From positions 1 to 15,475 of the forward strand of contig JAGDWE010000030.1 of NCBI GenBank assembly GCA_023255965.1: a stretch of DNA of 15,475 nucleotides, written 5' to 3'. This document shows, piece by piece, positions 8,160 to 14,089 of the stretch. Each line of letters starts with the position of its first letter. The stretch's first letter is position 1. Source of the DNA: Desulfurococcales archaeon (GTDB lineage: Archaea; Thermoproteota; Thermoprotei_A; Sulfolobales; NBVN01). The translations under genes were made by a program, and so were the position numbers. The notes beneath the pieces are model-generated. The model was not told the origin of the DNA and did not search any database. It saw only the letters and a program-made list of their open reading frames with translations.

Positions 8160-8547
8160 TACGTCATTCCAGAGATTATGGAGGTTGAAGGACGCGCTCC
8201 TTGGTTTAATAGGTACGAGATGTTTGGATTGCGGATTTACAGCATATCCGCCTAAGAAGTCATGCCCTAAGTGTAGATCAAGGAATACTAAGACGGTCGA
8301 GCTGGGTAGAGTGGGTAAGGTTGTGAGTTACACAGTAATTAATGTACCTATGAGCGGATTTGAGAAGATGACCCCAATCACCATAGCCTTAGTTGATGTA
8401 GGCGGTTGTATAATCCTAACTCAATTAACTGGGGTTAGACCTGAGGAAGTGTATGTAGGTATGGAGGTTGAGGCAACCATTAGAAGGAGTGCTGAAACCA
8501 TTGATGGATACATTCCATACATAATTAAGTTTAAACCCGTTCAATGA
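8152..8547 (+). CDS. DUF35 zinc-ribbon/OB-fold acyl-CoA-binding protein
   Basis: A 131-aa partner protein of archaeal thiolases. Residues 8-50 form a rubredoxin-like zinc ribbon with C24-x2-C27 (CLDCG) and C38-x2-C41 (CPKC). The segment between them, TAYPPKKS, matches the usual FPPR. Residues 50-131 are an OB fold with the typical GRVGKVVSYTVINVP entry. In the known archaeal thiolase/HMGCS complex this protein bridges the two enzymes and lines the shared CoA tunnel. The GTG start lies inside an AGGTGAT ribosome-site sequence and overlaps the thiolase stop by eight bases. It keeps the R-L-W-R segment common at the N-terminus of the family. No oddity in length or motifs, so unlike the first gene of the operon this member appears fully functional. 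Confidence 0.9.
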   Translation: MINTSFQRLWRLKDALLGLIGTRCLDCGFTAYPPKKSCPKCRSRNTKTVELGRVGKVVSYTVINVPMSGFEKMTPITIALVDVGGCIILTQLTGVRPEEVYVGMEVEATIRRSAETIDGYIPYIIKFKPVQ

Positions 8548-8780
8548 TATATCGTATTTAAGGAATTACCGTTTACCTGGAAGCGGTCTTTCACGGTCTT
8601 TGAGCTCGTCCATATCCATCCTTAGGTCCATCATCGCCTCCACCAACCGGCGACCATCAAAAACCATCGATCTAAATCGATCTATAGGGCTTATGAAGCA
8701 TATACCACCAACACGCTTAATAATCCTAAAACCATGGGCAAATATCAATAAGCATGAAAACAATAATAATCAAAAAGAGA
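8548..8780. other. Intergenic gap with one doubtful small ORF
   Basis: A 233-base gap between the DUF35 gene and the half-size EamA gene. On the minus strand a frame runs 8566-8763 (TTG start, 65 codons) or 8566-8667 (ATG start, 33 codons). The shorter form reads MVFDGRRLVEAMMDLRM and ends RERPLPGKR; it is acidic-helical then basic and matches no family I recognise. The stretch 8570-8665 is richer in G+C than its surroundings, which would suit either a transferred or remnant gene or a structured RNA. A tandem 9-mer ATCGATCTA (8666-8674 and 8676-8684) lies at the possible ATG. I cannot decide whether it is expressed. Confidence 0.3.
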
Positions 8781-9257
8781 TCAGCCCAACGGTTTTATAG
8801 TGAATAACATGATGGCTATTATGTAGAGTAGCATGCCGATCACCTCACTAATGCTTAGGCGTTCATTAAGTAGAATCCAGGAGAGGATCGCTACTAAGGC
8901 AGCATTTGATGCAGCTACGGCTGTTGATGGACCCGCTTTACCACTAGCTACTGCAGCTTTAAGGAAGTACATCCCCATAGCTAATGTGATGCCGGCGGCT
9001 AAGGGGATGATGAAGTCCCTATAATTCACTCCTGAGATCCTTGGGTTATTTAAGGGACTGAATAAGCCGTTAACTACAATTATAATGATAGCTACTAACC
9101 CGACCAGACCAGTTGAAATCCATAAGATAATGGTACCTTCTATGGATGGAATACCTCTAACGCTAGCTACCTTAAGCAGAAAATTAGTTACTCCAAACAT
9201 TAAGAATGCGCCTAACGCGTAGATCACCCAAATATAATCACTCAATTCACCACCCAT
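8781..9257 (-). CDS. Single-domain EamA-type membrane protein (half DMT)
   Basis: A 158-aa protein with about five hydrophobic helices, equal to one EamA repeat rather than the usual two. The end of the repeat is typical: KAGPSTAVAASNAALVAI followed by a helix, LLNERLSISEVIGMLLY and a last helix. Such single-repeat members must pair, as homodimers or with another half, to form a transporter. No second half is adjacent, so a homodimer is the simplest inference. Substrate unknown. The ATG start is supported by a strong AGGTGGTG ribosome site on the minus strand (about 9262-9269), six bases upstream at most. It is transcribed divergently from the rhomboid gene with 91 bases between the starts. 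Confidence 0.82.
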   Translation of the reverse strand: MGGELSDYIWVIYALGAFLMFGVTNFLLKVASVRGIPSIEGTIILWISTGLVGLVAIIIIVVNGLFSPLNNPRISGVNYRDFIIPLAAGITLAMGMYFLKAAVASGKAGPSTAVAASNAALVAILSWILLNERLSISEVIGMLLYIIAIMLFTIKPLG

Positions 9258-9303
9258 AAAGCACCACCTGCCTTATGTGAAATATTACTGTGGAGTTATA
9301 ATG

Positions 9304-9311
9304 TTTATAAG
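9304..9311 (+). promoter_or_regulatory. TATA box for the rhomboid gene
   Basis: TTTATAAG lies about 42 bases before the ATG at 9349, predicting a start site near 9333 and a leader of roughly 15 bases. No strong ribosome site is seen in that leader. Confidence 0.45.
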
Positions 9312-9348
9312 TAGGAGTTCTGCTAGTAACTTAGATGTGACGTAATTC

Positions 9349-10746
9349 ATGTATGGAATCAGCGTCCAACGCTCAAATAAGTGCTCTAGGGTCTTTAAGG
9401 GACTCCCCATGGGTACAGCAGAGGCTATCGAAGAAGGGTATCCTAGGGTAACTATTGCGTTAATAGTGATTAATGTAGTGGTATACATGGTTGCGTCTTT
9501 TAGGAATTTCTTTATGTCTGTAGGTGATTACTGGGTTGAGACAGGTAGTTACGTACCCTTATTATTACTTGAGGATCCTGTAAACGCTTATAGAATGCTA
9601 ACAGCTATGTTCCTCCACGGAGACATCCTTCATATATTCTTCAACATGTACTTTCTCTACGTATTCGGTAAGTCCGTTGAGAACGCCTTAGGTTCGATGA
9701 GGTTCGCAATACTCTACTTCATGTCAGGATTACTTGCATCGATATTCCATACAGCCTTCAGTTACATCCAAGGACCCAGCGCCTTAATGATCCCAGCCAT
9801 AGGGGCGTCTGGAGCCATAAGCGGCGTGTTAGGGGCTTATTTATTGCTGTACCCTGGAACTTCATTATCGGCATGCTGGTTCTTCTTTATCTTTCCAGTA
9901 TGTTTTACTATTAGGGCTGCGTACTGGCTTATATTTTGGTTCGCCACCCAAGTGATTTACGGATATGCTAGGCTTGGTACTGCAATAGCATTCTTTGCAC
10001 ATGCCGGTGGCTATGTTACTGGTATCGCGTTATTGCCTTTAGTAGTTAATAGGGAGAGGTTAGACATGCTTAGGTTATGGAGTAGGTTTAGGCCATTATT
10101 TAACGTTATATTTAGCGGATTGAGAGATCATGAAGGCCTAGGTAAGTATGCTAAGGCATTGATGGCGGCATTAATAACCTCCTTAATAGCTGGGTCAATG
10201 GTGGTGGCAGTGGTCGTCGGTCAATTAAGTATCTTCATCGCAGGTGTTGAGGGACGGGTCAGTAATGTAGGTACGATAAGTGACGTAGTTGTATTCTCGC
10301 TTTCAAATGGCGATCTAGACACTCAATCCATCACCAATACCTACCTGAGGATATTAATAAATAGGTTGGCTGGCTTAGATATATTGATGAATACATCAGC
10401 ATCTAATAAGGTTATATATTTAAGTAATGTTGAGCTGCAATCTAGATTGAAGGTAGTGGGTAAATTAATAGACGTACCGACATATATTTATAATATGAAG
10501 TTAACCTACGGTTTAGATGGAATACTAACAAGTGCTGAAGGAAGGTTTAAAACGTTTATCGTGAGGATCTCAGACACCTCATATTCCTTAAGCGATGAGG
10601 TAACATATGAGTTCAATATGACAGTCCTAGGTCATTATGATGCCTCAAGGATGATTACATCGGCATCTATGGCATCGCTTACAACCTCGCTTATAGCACT
10701 GGCGGTAGTCCTCTTTAAGGATAAAGACCTAGCAATAATCAGCTAA
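9349..10746 (+). CDS. Rhomboid-family intramembrane protease with C-terminal extension
   Basis: Residues about 30-235 are a six-helix rhomboid core. The catalytic dyad is visible: S154 in IGASGAISGVLGAY (the GxSG motif) and H218 in FFAHAGGYVTGIAL. H95 and N99 in HIFFNM match the conserved helix-2 positions near the oxyanion hole. These enzymes cut membrane helices of other proteins. Residues 236-465 are not part of the standard core: a linker, a helix (about 268-290), a soluble beta-rich stretch (about 295-425) and a final helix (about 438-457). The extension matches nothing I recognise. The called ATG has 20 residues before the usual start region; an ATG at 9409 is a possible later start. 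The gene ends eight bases inside the oppositely oriented flippase gene. Confidence 0.9.
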   Translation: MYGISVQRSNKCSRVFKGLPMGTAEAIEEGYPRVTIALIVINVVVYMVASFRNFFMSVGDYWVETGSYVPLLLLEDPVNAYRMLTAMFLHGDILHIFFNMYFLYVFGKSVENALGSMRFAILYFMSGLLASIFHTAFSYIQGPSALMIPAIGASGAISGVLGAYLLLYPGTSLSACWFFFIFPVCFTIRAAYWLIFWFATQVIYGYARLGTAIAFFAHAGGYVTGIALLPLVVNRERLDMLRLWSRFRPLFNVIFSGLRDHEGLGKYAKALMAALITSLIAGSMVVAVVVGQLSIFIAGVEGRVSNVGTISDVVVFSLSNGDLDTQSITNTYLRILINRLAGLDILMNTSASNKVIYLSNVELQSRLKVVGKLIDVPTYIYNMKLTYGLDGILTSAEGRFKTFIVRISDTSYSLSDEVTYEFNMTVLGHYDASRMITSASMASLTTSLIALAVVLFKDKDLAIIS

Positions 10747-12244
10747 TGCCTAGTACCCTATCAATTAAGTCGCCGTATTTCCCATAAATTCTTTTAACTA
10801 AGGCTTCTAGATTAACTGCCTTAACTAACTCACGTAATTCGCTCTTACTTACCACCTTAAGCCTTAAGTACATGACATACGTTGATGACATGGCTAATAA
10901 TGATATAAGCCAATGAAGATTGGTCACCATACATATACAGCCAAGTATTGCCGGGGGAATTATTACCTTAGCAATTAAGCCCCAGTCAAGTCTTAAGCCT
11001 ATCTTACTTGCTACGTATAAGGATGTGATGAAGGCGATAAAGCTACCTATCGTGTATGATATAGAGCTACCCAAGCCTCCATAGATGGGTACCAGAATAC
11101 AGTAAAGGATTACTCTAGCTAAATTACTAGCAAGTCCTATAAACAGGACCAGCCCGTAATTCCCATATGCATAGACTAATGTCGAGATCCCTGAGGCTAT
11201 TATTGAGGGGAATGTAGATATCATCATGACCGTAAGTAAGTTGCTTGCCTCAACATACCCTCTACCAAAGAAAGATAGCGGTAGCCAAGAATAGATCATT
11301 AAGTAAATGGCAACAGGTGTTACTATGGCTAAACCCAACTTAATTAGTTGGAATGTCAGGCGTTTCCTGCCATCACTTATGCCGCTTAGTACTGGAAATG
11401 ATATCGAAATCATGCTATTAGCTACCGCTATAACTACGTTGCACATCGTAAACGTTATGTAGTAGTAACCCGTCTCTGAGGCGCCTGAGATGACGTAGGT
11501 GGATAGGATGCCTAACGATGAACCAATAGAGGCGATTACCCCCGGAAGCCACGAAGCAATGCCAGCTAATAAGACGTCCTTTAAGGCCTCTAAGGAGACC
11601 TTAAGCTCTCTTCCAACCTCACGTAGCGAGTATGTAAGTATTATCAGCATTCTTACATATAGCTGAGCTATATTGCCGGCTACCGCACCTACCCAACCTA
11701 AGTTAAAGACGATGGTTAATGTTAATCCTATCAGAAACCTAGCTATAATGCTTAAAACCACCGAGAAAAATATGACCTCGGTCTTAAGCATTGAGGTAAT
11801 TAGTGCTGAGGGGATGCCGCCTAAACCGCCAAGTATAGTTAATGAAGTAAATATCAGCATGATGCCCGAGATGCCACCTACTTCAAACCCCCTTAAACCT
11901 AGAAACATCATAGACAGCCCGGTAGCGATGTAGAGCGATCCCATGAAAACATACGAACTCCAGAAGTACCTAATAAGCATGTCCTTATTGTCATGGCTTA
12001 ATGATATTCCAAAGAACCTCCTAACCCCTGTGTCTATACCTAAGTTAAGGAGGCCCATAGTTAATGATGCTATACTTGTAATAGCGCTTGCTATGCCTAA
12101 GGATGTCGGACCTACTAATGTAGACATGAGCATCCAGTAAATGAATCCCTGAAAGTTATCAAGCAAGCTGCTAATGTATATCCAGAGGCTACTGCTTACT
12201 ATCCCCCTTATGCCGTACTTAGCGTATCTACTCATTAACATCAC
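10739..12244 (-). CDS. Polysaccharide/lipid-linked oligosaccharide flippase-like protein (MOP family)
   Basis: A 501-aa protein with about 14 hydrophobic helices, of the Wzx/RfbX branch of the MOP superfamily. The N-terminal helices with LVGPTSLGIASAITSIASL, the middle GYYYITFTMCNVVIAVANS segment and the GRGYVEASNLLTVMMIS segment are typical of these flippases. They move undecaprenyl- or dolichyl-linked sugars across the membrane for surface glycans or N-glycosylation; the substrate here is unknown. The C-terminal tail (about 460-501) is charged and cytoplasmic. The start is GTG at 12244 or ATG at 12241, with a third in-frame ATG at 12235; a GGTG ribosome site at 12255-12258 fits the first best. 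No glycosyltransferase genes are adjacent, so it stands apart from any sugar cluster visible here. Confidence 0.88.
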   Translation of the reverse strand: MMLMSRYAKYGIRGIVSSSLWIYISSLLDNFQGFIYWMLMSTLVGPTSLGIASAITSIASLTMGLLNLGIDTGVRRFFGISLSHDNKDMLIRYFWSSYVFMGSLYIATGLSMMFLGLRGFEVGGISGIMLIFTSLTILGGLGGIPSALITSMLKTEVIFFSVVLSIIARFLIGLTLTIVFNLGWVGAVAGNIAQLYVRMLIILTYSLREVGRELKVSLEALKDVLLAGIASWLPGVIASIGSSLGILSTYVISGASETGYYYITFTMCNVVIAVANSMISISFPVLSGISDGRKRLTFQLIKLGLAIVTPVAIYLMIYSWLPLSFFGRGYVEASNLLTVMMISTFPSIIASGISTLVYAYGNYGLVLFIGLASNLARVILYCILVPIYGGLGSSISYTIGSFIAFITSLYVASKIGLRLDWGLIAKVIIPPAILGCICMVTNLHWLISLLAMSSTYVMYLRLKVVSKSELRELVKAVNLEALVKRIYGKYGDLIDRVLGIS

Positions 12245-12310
12245 ATCTACTAGGCACCATACTCTCGTAGCTACCCATCTTTATCCCCATTAGTAGGTAC
12301 TCAGCAATCC

Positions 12311-12322
12311 TAACTATAAATA
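12311..12322 (-). promoter_or_regulatory. TATA box for the flippase gene
   Basis: TATTTATAGTTA on the minus strand predicts transcription from about 12290, about 46 bases before the flippase start. The predicted first base coincides with an ATG opening a 20-codon frame that ends just inside the flippase gene. Confidence 0.4.
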
Positions 12323-12387
12323 CTGCAAATTAAATCATAACACTACGTACTTAATTAACTCGAATTGAAATATAGTACGGCAGGAAA

Positions 12388-12400
12388 TTTTTATATAAAT
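12388..12400 (+). promoter_or_regulatory. TATA box with no protein gene downstream
   Basis: TTTTTATATAAAT is one of the best TATA elements in the window. It points right, predicting a transcript from about 12420, where no protein frame of useful length follows. It is followed by GATTG-GTTG-CAATC (a 5-bp hairpin, 12405-12418). This suggests an RNA gene or a long leader. Confidence 0.45.
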
Positions 12401-12448
12401 AGTTGATTGGTTGCAATCGAAAGCCCTACCATTTACGGTGAGGATGAA

Positions 12449-12460
12449 GGCTTATAAGCC
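12449..12460 (+). promoter_or_regulatory. Second TATA-like element, 12-bp palindrome
   Basis: GGCTTATAAGCC is a perfect palindrome containing CTTATAAG. With normal spacing it would start a transcript at about 12478-12481, just at the C-box-like TGATGATGA. Its arms also fall in a larger hairpin, GTGAGG (12438-12443) with CCTCAC (12459-12464), so it may instead be an RNA stem of a transcript from the upstream TATA. Confidence 0.35.
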
Positions 12461-12477
12461 TCACATTTTATATCCCC

Positions 12478-12605
12478 TGATGATGAATACTGATGGCACC
12501 TGGTTTGTATGATGGATAGCCTCTGAGGACTTAATGTGGTTTGCGGCCTAGAGAGAATACAGATGGGCTGTAACCAGGTTCGTGACCGCTAGGCTTTTTC
12601 TTTTG
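12478..12605 (+). ncRNA. Structured small RNA candidate with 3' T-tract
   Basis: The stretch lacks a protein frame but has a TATA-like element at the right distance upstream and a T-tract at its end. Perfect pairings on the plus strand are CCTGGTT (12499-12505) with AACCAGG (12572-12578), TACAG (12558-12562) with CTGTA (12568-12572), and GCCTAG (12546-12551) with CTAGGC (12589-12594). The first and last cannot form together without a pseudoknot, so alternative folds are possible. The first 50 bases also show C/D-box-like order: TGATGA (12478 or 12481), ATGATGG (12509-12515) and CTGA (12523-12526). It may be a C/D guide RNA followed by a separate terminator, or one longer RNA. The family is not recognised. 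Confidence 0.4.
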
Positions 12606-12608
12606 TTT
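12589..12608 (+). terminator. T-rich terminator after a hairpin arm
   Basis: CTAGGC, the 3' arm of a 6-bp pair with 12546-12551, is followed at once by TTTTTCTTTTGTTT (12595-12608). T-tracts stop archaeal RNA polymerase, and no plus-strand protein gene ends here. The site therefore supports a plus-strand RNA gene just upstream. Confidence 0.45.
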
Positions 12609-12676
12609 GGCAACCCCTTTTAGTGCCATGAGCTTAGCTTACTCCGGGGCCCATGATGAGAGATCCCGTAGAAAAG

Positions 12677-12683
12677 TTTATAA
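12677..12683 (+). promoter_or_regulatory. TATA box for the structured leader of the radical SAM gene
   Basis: TTTATAA, preceded by AAAAG, predicts transcription from about 12700-12706. That is exactly where the 5' arm of the 8-bp closing helix begins (12700-12707), so promoter and RNA fold agree independently. Confidence 0.55.
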
Positions 12684-12699
12684 GCCGTGTTTCCGTATG

Positions 12700-12878
12700 C
12701 AGCCTCGGTGGGCCCTGTAGCCGCCCAGGGCCACGATTACCCTGAGGGCGGTGATCAATGAACATAAGGCTAATCAATACCGCTTCCTGGTGAACGGCAG
12801 GCTCTAACCTCGCCAATCGTCCGGTAGGTGGATGAGGCAAACTCGAATAGATGGAGGGATCCCCACTCTTCGAGGCTG
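12700..12878 (+). ncRNA. G+C-rich structured RNA, riboswitch-like leader or independent ncRNA
   Basis: A 179-base element much richer in G+C than the surrounding genes, a usual sign of folded RNA in A+T-rich thermophiles. CAGCCTCG (12700-12707) pairs perfectly with CGAGGCTG (12871-12878) and closes the domain. Inside are a 9-bp hairpin with one bulged G (12708-12717 with 12726-12734), a 7-bp hairpin (12735-12741 with 12750-12756), CCTG/CAGG (12786-12789 with 12798-12801) and GAG-GCAAA-CTC. CCGCCC (12721-12726) is complementary to GGGCGG (12746-12751), so the two first hairpins could form a loop-loop or pseudoknot contact. The ribosome site GGAGG and ATG of the radical SAM gene follow within 13 bases of the closing helix. 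GGTGAACGGC loosely recalls a conserved RNase P RNA segment, but the other RNase P core motifs are absent. No known riboswitch consensus was recognised. Confidence 0.5.
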
Positions 12879-12890
12879 GGAGGAGGTCAG

Positions 12891-14006
12891 ATGGGTAGGT
12901 GCAAACGGTGTGGTAAGGAATCGATAACCATCAGCAATCTAATAGGTTATTGTGCTGACTGCATAAGAGCTTTCGAATCGATTCCTAAGGAATTAATGGG
13001 TATTCATATAAGTACGCGGAGGAAGTTTAATGTAAGTTATTTAAGTGGCTTAAAGGGGCGATTTAAATGTAATATATGCCTAAATAACTGCAGCCTAGGT
13101 AAGGAAGTTAGCGGCTTATGCGGTAATTACATATACGATGAGGGATTTAAGAGCGTCTTAGGTTCATTCGACCTAGCCTACGGCTCATGGTATTACGATC
13201 CACATCCAACTAACTGCGTAGCTTTCCCGGTGTGCCCTGCTATCACCGGTTTAGGCTATCCTAAATATTCGTTAAGACCTAATGGTGAGGTAGGTTATTA
13301 TAACTTGGCTGTGTTCTATGCTACATGCTCTTTAAACTGTCTCTTCTGTCAGAACTGGTATGGTAGGATTGAAGCCATACGTACATCGCAAATCATTGCC
13401 GTTGATGAACTAGTTAATGCTGCCTTAAATGATAAGGTGACATGCATATGTTATTTTGGCGGGGACCCGACGCCTAATGTCATACATGCTATGAGGGCCT
13501 CAAGAGAGACGTTAAATAAAGTTAGAGGGAGGGTTCTGAGGATATGCTGGGAGACCAACGGAACTGTGAATCCAAGCATAATGCGTGAGATGGCTAGGAT
13601 ATCGCTTGAAAGTGGTGGCATAGTTAAAATAGATCTTAAGGCATGGACGCCTCAAGTCTACGAAGTTCTTACAGGCGTTAACGCTGCCGAAAGGGTAATG
13701 GAGAACATAAAGTTAGTTGCATCAATGGCTGACTTAAGGGACTCACCACCGCTCTTAGTAGTGAGCATCTTACTGGTTCCAGGGTACGTCGATGAATTCG
13801 AGGTAAGTAATATCGCGGAATTTATATCGTCGGTGAACCCAGAGATACCTGTGGTTCTGCTTGCATTTCACCCTCACTTCATGTTAAACGACTTACCTAG
13901 AACAAGTAGGGATCACATGTATAAGGCGATTAAGATTATGAGAGAGCATGGAATTAAACATGTCTATGTAGGTAATGAATGGTTGTTAGGTAATGATTAT
14001 AGCTGA
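12891..14006 (+). CDS. PflA-like radical SAM protein (COG1180 type) with N-terminal zinc motifs
   Basis: A 371-aa radical SAM protein counted from the ATG at 12891. The cluster motif is CSLNCLFC (Cys 146, 150, 153), with GGDPTP (190-195) and ETNG (221-224) matching SAM-contact regions. In front are two cysteine sets: CKRC/CADC (4, 7, 21, 24), a zinc ribbon, and CNICLNNC...CG (60, 63, 67, 77), the extra cysteine motif common in pyruvate-formate-lyase-activase-like archaeal proteins. The role is unknown: glycyl-radical activation, or another radical reaction as in the AmmeMemoRadiSam group. The frame is open back to a GTG at 12828, but those 21 codons fall in the folded RNA, and a GGAGG site sits just before the chosen ATG, so I prefer the shorter form. 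hypE follows 83 bases later; a functional link is not shown. Confidence 0.82.
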   Translation: MGRCKRCGKESITISNLIGYCADCIRAFESIPKELMGIHISTRRKFNVSYLSGLKGRFKCNICLNNCSLGKEVSGLCGNYIYDEGFKSVLGSFDLAYGSWYYDPHPTNCVAFPVCPAITGLGYPKYSLRPNGEVGYYNLAVFYATCSLNCLFCQNWYGRIEAIRTSQIIAVDELVNAALNDKVTCICYFGGDPTPNVIHAMRASRETLNKVRGRVLRICWETNGTVNPSIMREMARISLESGGIVKIDLKAWTPQVYEVLTGVNAAERVMENIKLVASMADLRDSPPLLVVSILLVPGYVDEFEVSNIAEFISSVNPEIPVVLLAFHPHFMLNDLPRTSRDHMYKAIKIMREHGIKHVYVGNEWLLGNDYS

Positions 14007-14042
14007 AACACAGCTGTTCGATATAGGGATGTCTAGGATCAA

Positions 14043-14052
14043 TAATTTAATT
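14043..14052 (+). promoter_or_regulatory. Possible TATA box for hypE
   Basis: AATTTAATTA in the 83-base gap lies about 42 bases before the hypE GTG. A start near 14075 would give a 15-base leader containing TAGGGA. The element is only moderately TATA-like in an A+T-rich gap. Confidence 0.3.
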
Positions 14053-14089
14053 ACCTTTAATCGCTACTTCCTTAATAGGGACAATTAAG

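Noticed and set aside
12401..12420. CRISPR repeat-like sequence (hairpin GATTG/CAATC then GAAAG)
   Set aside because: It resembles the end of some archaeal CRISPR repeats, but it occurs once, with no second copy, no spacers and no cas genes.
12577..12594. tRNA T-arm-like GGTTCGTGACC
   Set aside because: The loop lacks the invariant A after TTCG/A, the stem is only three pairs, and no acceptor or anticodon arm can be built around it.
12700..12878. RNase P RNA or SRP RNA
   Set aside because: GGTGAACGGC and GCAAAC-type segments recall RNase P, but the GAGGAAA-type and ACAGAA/GGCTTA-type core motifs are absent. The SRP helix-8 GGAAG...AGCA motif is also absent. I leave the RNA unassigned.
12828..12890. 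Upstream GTG extension of the radical SAM protein (21 extra residues)
   Set aside because: Those codons lie in the G+C-rich folded element, whose closing helix ends at 12878. A good GGAGG site precedes the ATG at 12891, and the shorter form begins right before the zinc-ribbon cysteines.
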